DNA of 64,000 bases from Otis tarda. Taxonomy: Eukaryota; Chordata; Aves; Otidiformes; Otididae. Shown here piece after piece: positions 1 through 15,510 of the stretch (position 1 is the first letter of the stretch; every line of letters begins with the position of its first letter). The translations under genes and the position numbers were made by a program. The notes beneath the pieces were generated by a model. It was given only the letters and a program-made list of their open reading frames with translations. It did not search any database and was not told the DNA's origin. The stretch is from NCBI GenBank assembly GCA_026413225.1, contig CM048572.1, forward strand, positions 3,720,001 through 3,784,000, written 5' to 3'.

Positions 1-1417
<1,417 letters not shown>

Positions 1418-1472
1418 TAGTCCTGTATGGGTATGTAGTGGGTCTGGGTACCTAAAAAGATGAGGTGGGATT

Positions 1473-1530
1473 TTATTTGGTGATAAAAAGATTACTGATC
1501 TTGGTGATTATTATTTGGTGATAAAAAGAT
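1473..1530 (+). repeat. Short tandem duplication with 38-bp period
   Basis: A 20-nt sequence, ttatttggtgataaaaagat, occurs perfectly at 1473-1492 and 1511-1530, about 110 nt after exon 2. This looks like a recent local duplication in the intron. Confidence 0.9.
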
Positions 1531-2609
1531 AAAAAATAACCTGACAACAGAATTCATAAGCGTGAAATGGCTTTTTACAACATTTGCCATTTTATATCCT
1601 TTGTGAATAATTTTGTGATGCTTATTCTTATTTTATTTCTGTATTTAGCAGAGAGAAAATGCTTCAGATATAACATTCCAAGGTTTGGCCAGCTTTTTGC
1701 ACTTTTCAGGATCAGAAAGCTGTCTTATCTGGGGAGATGCGCGTTTGAGAGACCAGAAAGAGTAAAGCTTTGTAAGGTCTGGGAGCATTGAACCTGCCAG
1801 TTACCATTTAACTCTTAACTGACTGCTTTTAGTTCTAAATCTGAGAAAGACGAGAAAATTCCTGAAGAATTAACTCTAGTAGCTAGCGCTTGATTAGGCT
1901 GAGACCTCAGACAGTGAAATTTTCATATGCAGGAAAAACATTTCTAACAGCAGGAGTTATCGGAATATCTAATTTGCTAACATGTATTGAGAACATCCAA
2001 TAATAGTGTAGACTTCATGTGATACCTGAAATATTCTGTGAAGAGCTCACAGTAATGGTAATTGCTAATAGTTTTGTTTCTCGGTGGCAATTGACATTAC
2101 GTTGTATATGGGTGTATAATGGAAATAGTAAAAGTGCTGTGGAATGCTTTGTTCACATTGAAAAAGAGCTTGTTTTAAAAAAGCACACTAAAATTTTCTA
2201 AAAATTGTACTTTGTGTTCCTTGCCACCTAAAATAGCAGTGCAATGCAGAGCAGACCTGACCAGCCAGTTAAGACTTTTATTTTAATCCTAAGAAAAAAA
2301 TGATTTGTTCTGGGTAGTGCCCTTACACTCTGAGAAGCATGAGCTTGCATGGCAGAACCGGAATACAGTGTTGTTCTCGAGTTATTCTTAGGCCTGTAAT
2401 GATTGGGGTAAGAGCCTTGTAATTGCTAGCTGCCTGTTCAGGTTACCATGTGGAGCGGATGCAACGATAGCTCCCTGCCATCATTATTGCTAGACAGCCC
2501 AGCCCTCCTGCCTGCACGCTCCTTGTCCATAGAAAACGAGTGCACAGGATACTGACCTAGCTGTGGTTTCTTTATCACCAAAGGTTTGTTAAGGGTTTGG
2601 TCTTTCTGT

Positions 2610-2702
2610 GAGTTTCTGGGTTGTTTTGTTGTGTGGTGTGTAAGGTTGTTTTTTGTTTTGTTTATTTGTTTGGTTTTGTTTGTTTGGTTTTTTTTTTGTT
2701 AC
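2610..2702 (+). repeat. T/G-rich low-complexity tract
   Basis: A run dominated by TTTG/TTTGG units, ending in a 10-T run. Confidence 0.85.
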
Positions 2703-2861
2703 AGCTTAGGTTGGACATTGTTAGGAACAGGATCTTTCACAGTGTGTAGCATCTAGTACCACTTGATTTGGCTATGGCATCCCCAAAGCCGTGAATTGTG
2801 AAAGTTACAGTTTTCTGATCTTGTCTATAAGAATGTATTTCATCATTCCGGATGTTGGTTG

Positions 2862-2910
2862 ATTTTTTTTTTTTTGGGTTGGTTTTTTTTGTTTGTTTGT
2901 TTGTTTTTCT
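2862..2910 (+). repeat. Poly-T and (GTTT)n tract
   Basis: A T run followed by GGG, another T run and four or so GTTT units. Confidence 0.85.
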
Positions 2911-3255
2911 TAAATGAGACAATCTTATCTCTATAGTATAGTGCTCTTCTACCCTGTTATGTCCTATTCCCTGTCCCTGGTAAAGACCTAGCTAGAGAGA
3001 GACAGATCTTTGAATTAACTGATTCCAGAGAGATCTGAAGGAACAGGAACATACACAGTTTTTATGCAATTTGGAAAGCAAGGAATAAATGAGGAGGGCT
3101 TATATGGCTTGGACTGGATGTGTTCATACTTTGTCAACTCTAAATATTAAGGTAAACCTATCTTCCTGACCTCCATATGAAGGTGTATTGTCATCTAAAG
3201 TATGCTGGAGCCATGGAGAAGTAGACAGACAAACAACAGTCTGGAATGGCATGGT

Positions 3256-3272
3256 AAAAAAAAAAAAAAAAA
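3256..3272 (+). repeat. Poly-A, 17 nt
   Basis: An uninterrupted A run. No retrocopy was recognised upstream. Confidence 0.9.
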
Positions 3273-6200
3273 CAAACCCAAAACCATAAAACCAATCCCA
3301 AAACACTACAATGTAATTTTTAACAGGACTTTCAGAATTATTTCTTTTAAAACTAAATAAATGCAGAGAGGTGTGTGTTTTCCTCCTTAGTACATCATTC
3401 CATGATATCTAGCACTAATAAATATGTTAACATTTTAGAGCAGCTGCAAATTTAATAAAGGTTAGACATCAAATAAGAAATGCAGAAAGCTTTATCATAG
3501 AAAGATGCAAAGCTAAAGCAGCCACCAACTTGGAATGTACTGATAAAGAACTCTATCTAAAGAGGTTTTTAAGGACCATAAGGGGAAATGGCTCAGTTCC
3601 TCATATTACTAATTGATGTCTTAGGACTATTCACGCAGAACAATAATTGAAATCAGTAGGTAGGAAAAGACCGATCATGGCAAATGTGTACAGAAGGCTC
3701 TAGTAACAAAAACATGTTTTTGAGAACTGTCCAAGTAGTGCGAACCTTGAAGTGAATTGCAGTGGTCAATTAGAGTGACCCAAGCTAGCAGAGCTGTTAG
3801 GACTGTTACTGAGTCTGTATTGCTGGATAGAATCGTAATGCATGTTGTTTGTGTTGGTGACTCATTGCAAATCTATTTAGTAAGAATAAAAGATGTTTAC
3901 TTAAAATTCATTTAGTGGCAAAGCCATGCGAATAAACTGATAAACAGTATGTTCCACTCCTACAAGGGAGGACATCTTTAAAAGAGAGTACTAGAACATT
4001 TGGTGATTGACTTGCCATTCCATTTAATTTCTTCACAGCAGCTGAAAGCAGCAGGGTGTAAGTCCCCTGAGCTGCAGGGTTTAAGAGGTGGTAAGAAAGA
4101 GGTGTTCGTGGAATAAGCATCTTCTGGTGGCCAGCTGTAGCCAGGAGAGCTCTTTGGTGACAGGAGTGCCAGAATGTATAGGGTTCTGAGAACGCAAGCA
4201 GTAATGCAAATTTTCTTTATCAGGATGATATTTTAGACACTAGCTTATTTTTGTAGCTGGGGATACATTAAAATATTATATTGTGGAAATGGTAAAAACA
4301 AAAAGTGAGCAGGCATTAGGTTGGTTCAAGGATACTAGGCAAGCCTGCAGTGTCAGAGCCATCTTCTCCTATAACATGTATCTGCTTCCATAAGTACCAG
4401 CAGGTCCCTTTGAATTCAACCAGGTCACAGAATGCTGCCCTCCTGAATAGTAATGATAGGACCTAGCACTTTTTACAGTACTTTTCATCGTCAGATCTGA
4501 GTGCTCTTCAAAGGAGGTCAGTACCGTGAACGAGAGCCTGAGCCTATAGCGTTGTGTAATTCTCTGCTGACTCTGCTTCTGCCCAGGGATGACTTTCTGT
4601 TCTTTATTTTTTGAATTAAAATATATATTAAAAAAAAGAGGGGCAATTAAACTGCTCCATTAGCAATGTAGAAGTTTGTAGGCAATTTGTTTTACTTCAT
4701 TGCTAGCAAATAAACAGCTTCCATGAATTCTATGATTAATTCCTTAGGGCTGGAAACAGTGTTAATTGGGGGATTAAGAACCAGATGTTTGTTATTCTGA
4801 ATAAATGTTTCAAAAATCATGAAAGAAATGAATTGTAGGTATCCAATCCCCAGACTTTGAGACTCTCGTTCCACCTCCTTGCATAATAGCAGGAGCAATT
4901 ATAACAAAATGTTCTTTAACAGATGGGTGTTTACTTAAGCCTGAATACCCTCAAGTGAGGAGTATTCTACAGCCTTTGGGCTGCTTGTTCCACTGTTTGA
5001 GTTCTAAAGGTTCTCAGTCCTTTACTTTCCTTTTTATGGTTTATCTTATTATTCTTTGTACCATCTTTGACTAGGGAGAATAATCAATTGTTGCTGTCTT
5101 TTATAACCTCTTTTATATAGTTGGTTGTAGTTAAATCTTTGTTTTGCAGGACTAAACATGACCCGATCCTTTCAACCTTTCTTTAATTCAGTGTTTCTTT
5201 TCCTCCCGTATGCCTTCAATCATTGCTTTCTTATTTTTGTCTGGTATTTGGCTAAAGCTGTGTAACCAAGCAGTAATTCAGTACTCTGCCTGGCAGTGCC
5301 GGAGGGGCACGAGACCTTAATTCTGTTACAGAAGTTCAAAGTAGAGCAAGTAGGTTTCTCCTGCTCCTCTTTATTTCCGTCTTGCAGTTTTCGTTCCGCT
5401 TTTTCTGTAAATATTCAGTCTTTATGTGCTGCTGTTAGATGATGTGAGATGGTCATGGCTCTTTAGTTTGTGTTGGTTCACAGAAGTTATTTCCTTGGTA
5501 CAGTAGGGCCTGAGCTTTTCTGTTTTTGAGGCAATACTTCGTTAGTACAACAAGATGTGTTGTTTTTAAAACAGCCAGACGAAAGCACTGACTCTGTTTT
5601 TCATGTTAAAACATTGTAGTATTTCAGGGACTTGCCTGCTCTTGCAGCAGTTGCAAGAATAATATCAATAATGAAAGTATTTAACATTTGCATGTTCAGA
5701 GTATTTTCCCATCATTTGCTGACTAACTTCAATAGAGACTTGACCAGGGCTGACTAGATTGGAGTAATTACTTTAATTTTATTAAATATGATTCTGCTCT
5801 GAATACAAAGCCATCATGTCACATGTCTTTCCATAGCAGCATTCCTTGGTGTTGGAATTTACTGTTCATCTCAAGTTTGCTTTTCTGAAGTTCCCCTGTT
5901 CCAAGTGAGCAGATAAGCAACCCGCACTCAGAGGGTGAAGGTCTGGCCCCTGCTCTCTTCCTTTCATGTATGTAAATAGGCACTTACACCAAGTGCTACT
6001 TTACTCTGTGTGTATGAGCATGTATATGTATCTATATCTATATGCATGCTCAAACACTGCTGTTTCTTGCCGAATTGCTTTCTACGTAGGCATTCTGTTT
6101 GTCTAGGAAACAATTTTAGACATTATGAATTTAGGGATGAGGAAAATGTTTGGAACAAATTACAGTATTTAGATATATAGTATTAGAGTTACAACACGTA

Positions 6201-9200
6201 CACGTTACTTAGCAAGTGCAAATTGCCTTGCTTTGCTTGCTTATTCCACAGAGTCTACAACTTTTCTGCAAAGAGAAACAAGACCAGTTATTGACCAAAG
6301 GTGTTTTTTGTGGTAGAAATAGATGCATTTTTGTCTTTCTAAGAGCCAAACTTGCTTGTGATGTCTAACTCATAATTTCGAAGGTGCAAAATAGTTGTGA
6401 AAAAGGCCACTGAAACATAATTTTATGGAATTTTTTTTTTGTCTGTGTGTATATTTCTGGAAAGCTTTTCAAGTAGCGGATGATTGGTGTTGCACCAGTG
6501 GCTCGGAAGTGCACACACGGTGTCTTTGTGCTTCCTCTGTTTACAACTGAGCTGAATTCGAACAAGAATTCAAACTGTTTCATGATGTTTCCGAAGACTG
6601 TGGCAGGTTGGTACCAAATGGCTGTACCTGCACCCTTCGCGTTTATGGCAGCGCAGCACTGACAGGCCTGGTGCCCCCTTTGGAGATGGCAGTCAACAAT
6701 TGCTCTGTAACCTTCTCTTGTGAATTTGGCGGAGTCTGTGCTGAATCCTCTTAGTGGTGGATGTTTTGAGATAATAGCTGGTCAGTTTAAGGCATAAATG
6801 GGTTCTGAGTGCTTTCTTCTGTGAGTCTGCATTGAGTGGCCCAGGGAAGGGAACACAGCTCTAGAGCTGTTTGGTGTGTGCAACTCATCTCTTCCCTTGA
6901 ACACATTGCACCAGCTCACTGAGAATTTGTAGCAGAATTTTTTTTTTCTCTTGCAGCAGAGATAAGGGATGGGGACTTTTCCCACATCTAATTGGGTGTG
7001 TTCTTTTGTTCCAGTAACTGAAGGGCTCTCTGAGCTTCTCACTGAAAGAACAGAAGGGTTATCATCATTAGCGTTGCTTCGTGAGCTACTCATTTAGCGG
7101 GCAGACATCATCGACATGATGTGTATATGAATACCAGATGGCTAAATTCTACTTGGACTCCACTGAACTGAGTAAAGTTTTATGTTAGCCTAATAGGCCA
7201 AATGCTTTCCTATGTCACCTTCCTCTTTTTGTTGAGTGGCACCATGGAGTTACAGCTTGAATGAATAATTATGAAACAGCTTTCCTTAAGGAAGGTGATA
7301 GCCAGCCATCTATGCCTGCCTTGAAGACAGGCAGGATCCTTTAATTTCATTCAGGGGATTGCTAATGTGAAGTTAGTGTTAACCTCTACAAAGAACAGAG
7401 AACCTCTGTGCATAGGTTAGACATTTGTCTTCCCCCTGCCCCCAGGCTCGAAGGAATGACAACAGGAGTTAGACTCAACATTTGTAAAATTGAAAGGCGA
7501 CGCAATAAAATTAACATTTTCCTGTGCCTGAGTGTATTAATTCTTGCTTACAAGAAAATACACAAACAAACTCGTTCAAAGAATAAATTAAAATTCAACT
7601 GTGTATGTGATGAATCATGATCCAATTTTGTCTGAGAGGGGAAAAAAGAAATTTGATTTGGCTGTCTGTATATCGCTTTTCTCCAAAAAATATTTTTTAC
7701 AGGGGAAATTACTGAGAATGAGTCAGATGTGTTTTCACCCTACTCTTCACTTTCGTACAAATAAAGACATTAGTCAGGGGATAGGAAATGAACTCAAAGT
7801 CCTTTCTTAGCTTTTAAGGTCTAAGTAGAAAGGGATCTCTGGAAGCTTTCCCCAATGCACTTTTATTTTGCTGTTTACTGTGCAGCTTCATGTCTGTGTG
7901 TTGGGGTTCTTTTTTATAGTTGCAGTTGTAAATATTCTTCTCCATTTCCAGAATTTCATCGTTATTTTTACACAAACTTGAGTTTTGGGGGTTGATGCTT
8001 AGTTTCCTGGATTTGGTTTAGTGGCTGTGCATGAGAATGTTTAGACTATTGGGAAAGTGTGCTGTTTTGGTCTATTTACGAATATAGCTTTGGCAGGAAT
8101 ATAACCTTGCAAGCAACTAGAGGGAACTCTTTCTGCACTATGGCATTTAACTGCTCTACCTTGCTCTATCCAATAAGGCCCCCCCAAAGCCATTCCTCTA
8201 ACTGACTCCGTAATGGTTACTAAAAGCCTGGCATCAAGGTTTAGCTGTCCCTCAGAGGAATGTATTGTCACCCATATTTTTTTACTGTCTCATATCAAGT
8301 GTGGGTTGTCAGTCACTTAAATGATAACCTGTATTAGTTTACAATTTTGCTGCTTCAGGCAGGGAAAGCCAGTGATGAAGACCATGAGCAATTGCTTGTC
8401 TTGCACAGAACTAATTTCAGAAAGGTAACAACTTAAAGCAATTAGTCTTAAGAGTGATTCTTAGCAAATATTTGGTTTCTGTCCTGTGTTTCTGTGTTCT
8501 GGCACTAAGGAGAGCCTTTCTTTTGCAATCAGACATACTGTTTTTGGAGGGAATAGGAATACTGAGGGACCATTTGACCTAAGCATGTGTGAAATTGCAG
8601 ACCTGTAAATTAAGAATATCGCACTTGAAAGCTAAGTAGTTAGGTAGCTATTCCACGATGAAAGGTGCAAGAGGATTTGAACTAATTAAAAACAGCTACC
8701 CCTCTAGGAGCCTTTTGCTGAAGGGAAATTACATCTCAGTTTTTAATGCTTTGTCGTTCCTATTGTAAATGTGAGAGAGAATTTCTCCTTACGTGCTGCT
8801 GAGAAGTTGGCAGAAGTGTACTTCCACGTAGATGTAGGTGGTACTTTGGTACTGAAACCAAGCTCAGCAAGGATGTGTAGCCTTCTCTGAACACGCATGC
8901 TATAAAGAAATTGTTATCAAAGGAATCGGAGAGAATGACTTTTAGGAAGGCCTTTTAATGACCCTGAAGGGATTGCTGTCTGTAGGGAACACGTGTAGTT
9001 ACTGCACCTTGATGTGTTAAGTGGTACATTTGAACTGTTGTCAGTCTATTTCTGATCCTTTTTTTTTTTTTTTTGTGAAAGCTGTCAGAAACAGAGCTGT
9101 TTGTGAATGTCAGGACCTTTCCATTATCACCATTAGTCAGACCGTAACACTCGTAACGCACTGCCTCAACATCGTTCAGCGTCACGCTAAGAGGAAGGAC

Positions 9201-10524
9201 AAGAAAGACATTGTTGTGCATGACTTTCCTCTGTGGTTTCACTACTGAAGCATATTAATTTTTCTCAGCACCTGTTTGCTCCACCAGGAACTGATGCCTT
9301 TCACATCTTAGCGCGCAGTCTGCATTCTCCATAATCTGTTATTTTGAGCTATATTAGGACATGCTGTCCAGATGCCAAGTGTTTTAAAACTGTTTTTTGT
9401 TTGAGAGCCAAGTTAGGGAATTCCACACCGATGGAAAAACATTTATCAATGCAAACTTTAAAAGCGTCTGGATTTGATGGTTAGAAGGAAGAGAGATTTC
9501 TTCCAAGTAGATGAAATCTAGTTTAAGTTCTGTTGAAATAAATATGGGTGTATTGAAATAAAGCTAGCATCCAAAACAAGCTTTGACTAAGCTCTTTTGT
9601 TTTAAATACTTATTTCTGTGGAAATTCTTTTTATACTAAGGGTCAGGTTGATAATTTAATACCCCTTAGATCCTATTAGAAAATTTAGAGCAAGAAGAGA
9701 AGCATAGTTAAGGAAGAACAGGCATAAATAAGGTACGTAAGGCAGAATGAGGGATGGGGAAGGTCCTTTTGGTGAAGATGGGATACTGAAAATAATAAAT
9801 GTGAAGCTAGTGGATATTGAGGAACAGAGGAAAAGCGTGACTAAAGTAGGAACAAATGTTTTGGAAGGAAGAGGTAGATTCTAGTGATATTGAAGGAATT
9901 TACAGGATTAGGGAATATTGCAGTGAGAGCTTAAGGCATTTGTCACAGGACTTCCTCTCCACTGGGTATTTTGTTATCCTGGAAGGTTGGTTAGCAAGCT
10001 AGAGATGGAGAAAATCTAACGGGGAAAGAAATTCCAAGAGAAGAGTGACTTGAGAAATCTGCATGGGGCAGAATCCAGGAAAGGCAAAAAGCATGGTTAA
10101 GGTTGTTGCTCAGTCTCTCATGTGCTTTGATAGCAGAGCCTTACTAAGTCTGCCTGTATGACTTTCCAGCTTTTTGCAGTTGCTCAATACTGGAATTCTC
10201 CAGAAGTTCCTTAAATACAGTGGAAACTGAGTATAATCTCTTACAGAGACTGTATGCTGTAGTGGATTATGTGGCTAATGCACTACTGTTTTCACATTTT
10301 TCTTGTTTTCCCCTGTGAACTCTCATCTTTCTTTCTTTTTTTTTTTTTTTTTAACTTCTATCACAAAACCATCACACCACTTAACGGACTCTCAGCATCG
10401 GAGTACAAAGCTATTATAGAGTTTCTAAGATTCCAGTGTTATGAATTATTTAACTAATGGTGTTTCATTACCATAGGCCCAATACAGTGTATAGTGAAAT
10501 AACTGGAAGTCTTCCCACCAGCTT

Positions 10525-10578
10525 AAAAAAAAAAAAACAAAAACACAAACAAACAAACACAAAAAAACCACAAAAAAT
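10525..10578 (+). repeat. A-rich / CAAA tract
   Basis: A 12-A run followed by irregular CAAA and CACAAA units. Confidence 0.85.
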
Positions 10579-13500
10579 ACAGCAGGTCGGGGATTCATCA
10601 TGAACAGTGTCCATGTTCTAGATTATCAAATACTTCACTATTTATGTAGAAGGATACAGACTGTTTGGGCGGAATGGTAATGACAGCTTCTGTTCAGTGG
10701 TTCCACTGAGAACTCTCACTATTGGGAATTTGTGGGGGAAAAAAATTTCATTTTTAATGCTTAGGAAATATTAGCATTTGCTATTCCCAGTATTAGGTAT
10801 TTAGTGCATGTAATTTGGCACATGAAAAATACTGGCTTTGAATAAGTCTATTTTCTGAAAGTCATTTATACACGTACAGAAGGAAGTTGATAACAACAAT
10901 ATTCAGATATTCTCTTGGGGAAGAATAACGTATGCATCTCCTGCCTAGGCAATCCAGCCTCCTCCGTATCTTTCACCTCATTTAGAAGAGAGGGAAAACT
11001 GTTGTGGTTGTATTCCTTTGAGATGAAAGTTGTAATATTACAAATTATCACTTGTTTTCAGTATTGACTAGAAAAATAAATGCAATTATGTTTATGAATG
11101 TTGAAAATTAAGCAAAGTAAAGCAATTGTATGTGTTTGAGGATCTTTTCAAATGAAAAGCTGTATTCAGTGAATTCTAATCGGCTCGTTTTCTCACTGTC
11201 GTGTTTCATGATGTGAACACTCCACTGAATGAACAGCTGCAGTGAAAATGGCACCAGCCAAGTCACAGGGAATTCACGGGAAATGGAGACATTTCAGGCT
11301 GTAACACAAGCCCTTTTGGGCCCTCCTTTACCTTCAGAAATGCTTGACTGTTTATTAGTATAATATCTGTAAACGCGGAGAGATGTCAAATCCTTATTTG
11401 AAGTATTTACACTTGGTGCTTTGGGGTAGGCCTCCTACAAACAGAACAAAGACACTTCCCTGTCACTGTAGAGAGGGGTTTTATTTCCAATTGTGGAAAC
11501 AGTTTTCTATTCTGGTCTTCTACCTGGGATTTACTTACAGTGTAAGCATGTGGGTAGTATGAAGGGAATGTCGGTGGTGATCAGAAGGATGTTCTAAGGG
11601 AAGCAGAACAGGAAACCTACCAGTCAGCTCAGGTGTCTGAGAGCTTCCTTGGTTTATCTAATTCTTCTAAAGCAAGACTGTGCTTAACACTGAAGATCTG
11701 ACCACATCCCTTAGATCTTTGAAAATATCATCCATTGCCCTGTGTGGACTGTGGCTGAGTCAGGCCATCATCTCGATGGATGTTTTATCCAATCTTCCCG
11801 CTATGCCTCCAGCACACACAGCAGCATGGAATCGTGCTGAAAGAACGCACAGAGGCAGTAAGCGGCCTGCCCTCCTCAAAACCACAAAATCACAGAGCTG
11901 TTTCTCTGGTTGAATTTAAGATGCTTTAGAACAAATGTTTTATGCATTGGAAGTTTATGCAGTGTTTCCACCTTGTAATGTATTTCTTTAGGGTTAGTTA
12001 CTAACTCTTTAAGCATTGTGATTAACATTTTCAGAGGACAAGTTAGTGACACCTCCTCACAAGTCAGTGTGCCCCATAAACTTAGCCTTAGCTATTTGCT
12101 GTTCAGATACCACATGAAAAAGTAAACACTTCAAAAGTTCAGTTTCACCCCATCCCTCTTTTGTTTTCCATGTATATGGGACTTCTTGTATTTCTTTTTC
12201 CCCCCCAGTACCATCTTCATCTTTTAATATGCTCCAGTTACGGTAGTGAAAATCAAGCTGTGAAGAATCTTGGCAATAAAAACCAAATCACCTTCTCCCT
12301 CGCCCCCAGCCTAACTAGGATACAATCAAGGTATTTCAAAAGAAAAAAAAAAAAGAGCTCTAAGCTAAATTAACTTCTTGCTAAATTTGATGTAGTCTAG
12401 GGTGACTGTGTGAAGATGTACCATAGATATCACTGTGCATTCTCATGGCCATTTTACTACTCCATCTGTCCAGAGCAGACAAATGTCTTTCCCCCTTTCA
12501 GTTTTATATGTTTAAGTTGTTTAGCAGCATAGTTATGGGAATATTCAAAGGAGGAAAAAAGTGGTTTAGCTTAGTTCTCATTAGCTGTTCATCTAGAACA
12601 GATTGCATAGGATGCTCTTCTGGAGTGTGTCTAATTGCTGCAGCATGGTAATTTAATGGGGACACATTTTTATAAGCTTGTTTAAGAGCGTCTGTGCTAA
12701 CTGACCTCGCAGCTTGGTGTGCAGTCATTCGGCTCTAGAAACTAGAGTTTAAATGTAGGATCTTGTTTGTATGGCCCCCTTTGAACTTCATTCACTGTTA
12801 TGTGTTTGATTTTTTTTTTTATATGGCATCTGGCATCACTGTGATATCTGAACTAACGCTCTTCATCCTCCATCCCATTTGCCATCCATAAATGTTTGTT
12901 GTTCTTCAGTCCAGCTTTCACATCCAAACAGCCCTGTCCCGTACATTTTTACTTTTTTTCCTTATGTTCTGAGCTTTTCTTCTCATATAACATTCATGTT
13001 CTGTATCTTACTTTGTCTAGGAATTAAGTGTTTCTATATAGCAACAAACCAAGAAGCTTTCAAAATTCTCTACTCCTGCAGCTCTCATCATACCTTTTCT
13101 GGATAATTTTTTTTTTTTCTCAGGACCTTGCATTCATTTCTTTTTCTCCTTTGTTCCTTTCTTTGGCTTCATCCCTCAGGATCCTGTGTCACTCACAGCC
13201 TCGAGCCCAGTGAGAGACAGATCTGTAGAACTGTTTCCCTCAGGCTGCCGGGAGAGCAGGACATGCCCGTTCTGTTGCAGCTCTGCAGAATTGGTACAGA
13301 AAGTGCTCCTCAGCCTTGTAGCCTTGAAATGAGAAATAGGATTTCAAAAGCTAATTTGCTTGTTTTCATAGCACAGTCTTAATTCTACAAGGGCGAGAAG
13401 ATGATCTAATCTAATTTAATTTTGCTCTTTGAGAAGAAGGGAGATCACTTGGCCAGCTGCTGCTCTGAGCAAACATGGAGCATGCAGGCTACAAGATAAG

Positions 13501-15462
13501 CTTTGAACTTTATCAGGTCTCATAGCAGCGTATGCTAATGTGTGCTGTTGGGAGATTTCTGAGACTTTTGCCTCTGATTGTATTAATTAGTGTGCTGCTC
13601 CAAATGAGCTGTAACTCTCTGTAAAATAAGTAAGAGCTGTTACACACAGGACTTTCTCTGTCCCTGATGCTTTAGTGTTTAGGCAGGATGAAGTGTGAGG
13701 ATGCATATTTGGCCAGATTTGTGAAATTGCAGTACTGCTGTTTATTTTGATCTCTTTTAAAAACTTTAACTGTAATCTTTTCTGTTCAAGCTGTTCATTT
13801 GTTAGAAGAGGAAAAAGTATGTGCTCCGATCCTGTGTTGAAGAGAAATCCTTTTTCGCCCCAAATATTTGAACTTCTGACAGTAGGTTAAGTAAGGTAAG
13901 GAAGCATCTCAGAGATTCAGTGGTCGTAATAAATTTCCTTCTGGATGGTGACAAGCTCCCTTAAAAACCAAACCCACTATAATTTGGCCTCAGGGCTCTT
14001 ATGCTAATCTTCACCTGAGATGGATTTGTTGTATTAAACCTGCAGTTTCCTCGTGGAGTAAGTTTGCTGATGTGTACATTTCATGTCTGTCACTTTTACG
14101 ACAGACCTCAGACCCTTCAAACCTTCTGTTGATTGGAGTTTGCCATCTCTGCTTCCACCAGTATAAGACCTCACTTCCAGCAAGATCTGTAGACACGTAT
14201 TACAAGGTGCATCTTGTGGGCAGTTGTGTGTTTTAGCTGTGTACAATAATTTGTCATACGCTTTGGAAAAATTTGAAGCTTTGTTGTGATTACCATATTA
14301 GCTGATTTTGCTCTTGAGTTCACCAAGCTAAGCTGGCATCTGTGGAATAAGCAGTCTGCCCTGGCCCGTGTACCTTGATCTTCTCCTGCAGTAGTGGTCC
14401 AGGCTGCTTGACAGAGACATGCTTGTCTTCAGAAAAATAGAACTAACCAGTGGTTAAGTTACAGGAATTCTGTCCTGTATTCTTAGATGTACGGCAGAAG
14501 TCCATGACCGTTCCAAGAGAAGAGTCAGCATTAGAGTGCTTGAGAGACTTTGCTGCTGCCCTGTACTGCAACCTGAATAAGGCACAGGATGAGAATAAAT
14601 AATCTCTTGAGATAATACAGAGTGGGAATCACAGTGTACAGCACATTGAAACTGCTTACCCAGCTTGGTAGTGTATGAACGTATGAAGTTGGTAACTTCA
14701 GTCTGTTTCACTCCCTGCATTCCAGACTTTATTCTGTCTTCACAGCAATGTTTGGAAATTTGCTGTCTGTTAGGACAAAAAGCTTGACTTTTTTCATTAT
14801 CTCATCTTAAAGATAACTTAATTTCATACATGTGGTTTAAATTAAATAACTGACTTTCTCATCACCTCTTGTGAGATCCTGGCAAGCACAGGTCCAGACC
14901 AGAGGTTCACATCTAGTCTGACCCATTGCTAAACTTGATAAATCACGTGCCTGCTAGTTCTAGGTTATATTTAGCCCCTTAGACATCTCCCTAAGCAAAG
15001 AGATCAAAACGTTTAGCTAAAATCTCAGTATTGGCTCAAAGACAAGTGTGAGCTGCTCAGAAATTTTCATTTGGATCCAATGTTCTGTGAGAGCCTTTCC
15101 AATACAGGTAATACACTGAGAATTATTTTGGCTTTCTTATTCTATCAGCTATCTCTTTAGATTTCTGTTTCCCTTTATCTGGGAGAGACTTAAGAAATAG
15201 ATGAATCACCAGTATACTCCCTCTGAAATAAAGAGTTCATGCCTTCCATATTAAAAATAGAGCATTGCATCAAGTCCTTCATGAGGACTCCACGGCGTCT
15301 CCATCTTTTGTGGAAAAAGAGAATCCACTGACATTCTATTTTAAGTTAATTCTTTGCTCAAATTGAAATCAGCCTAATGATTCTCCCCTACTAATTTTAA
15401 TTAAAGGAATGTGACCAACATTAGGGTTCTTTTTAGTCACCTTGCAGCTCCATGCTTACCTC

Positions 15463-15510
15463 GGTTTTTTGGTGTGGTTTTTTTTTTTTTTTGGTTGGTT
15501 GTTTTTTTTT
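15463..15510 (+). repeat. Poly-T with GG interruptions
   Basis: T runs separated by GGTGTGG, GGTTGG and G. Confidence 0.85.

Noticed and set aside
6782..7093. A 103-codon - strand frame with a Ser-rich start.
   Set aside because: No recognised motif. The KRKKK stretch comes from a T-rich run on the + strand.
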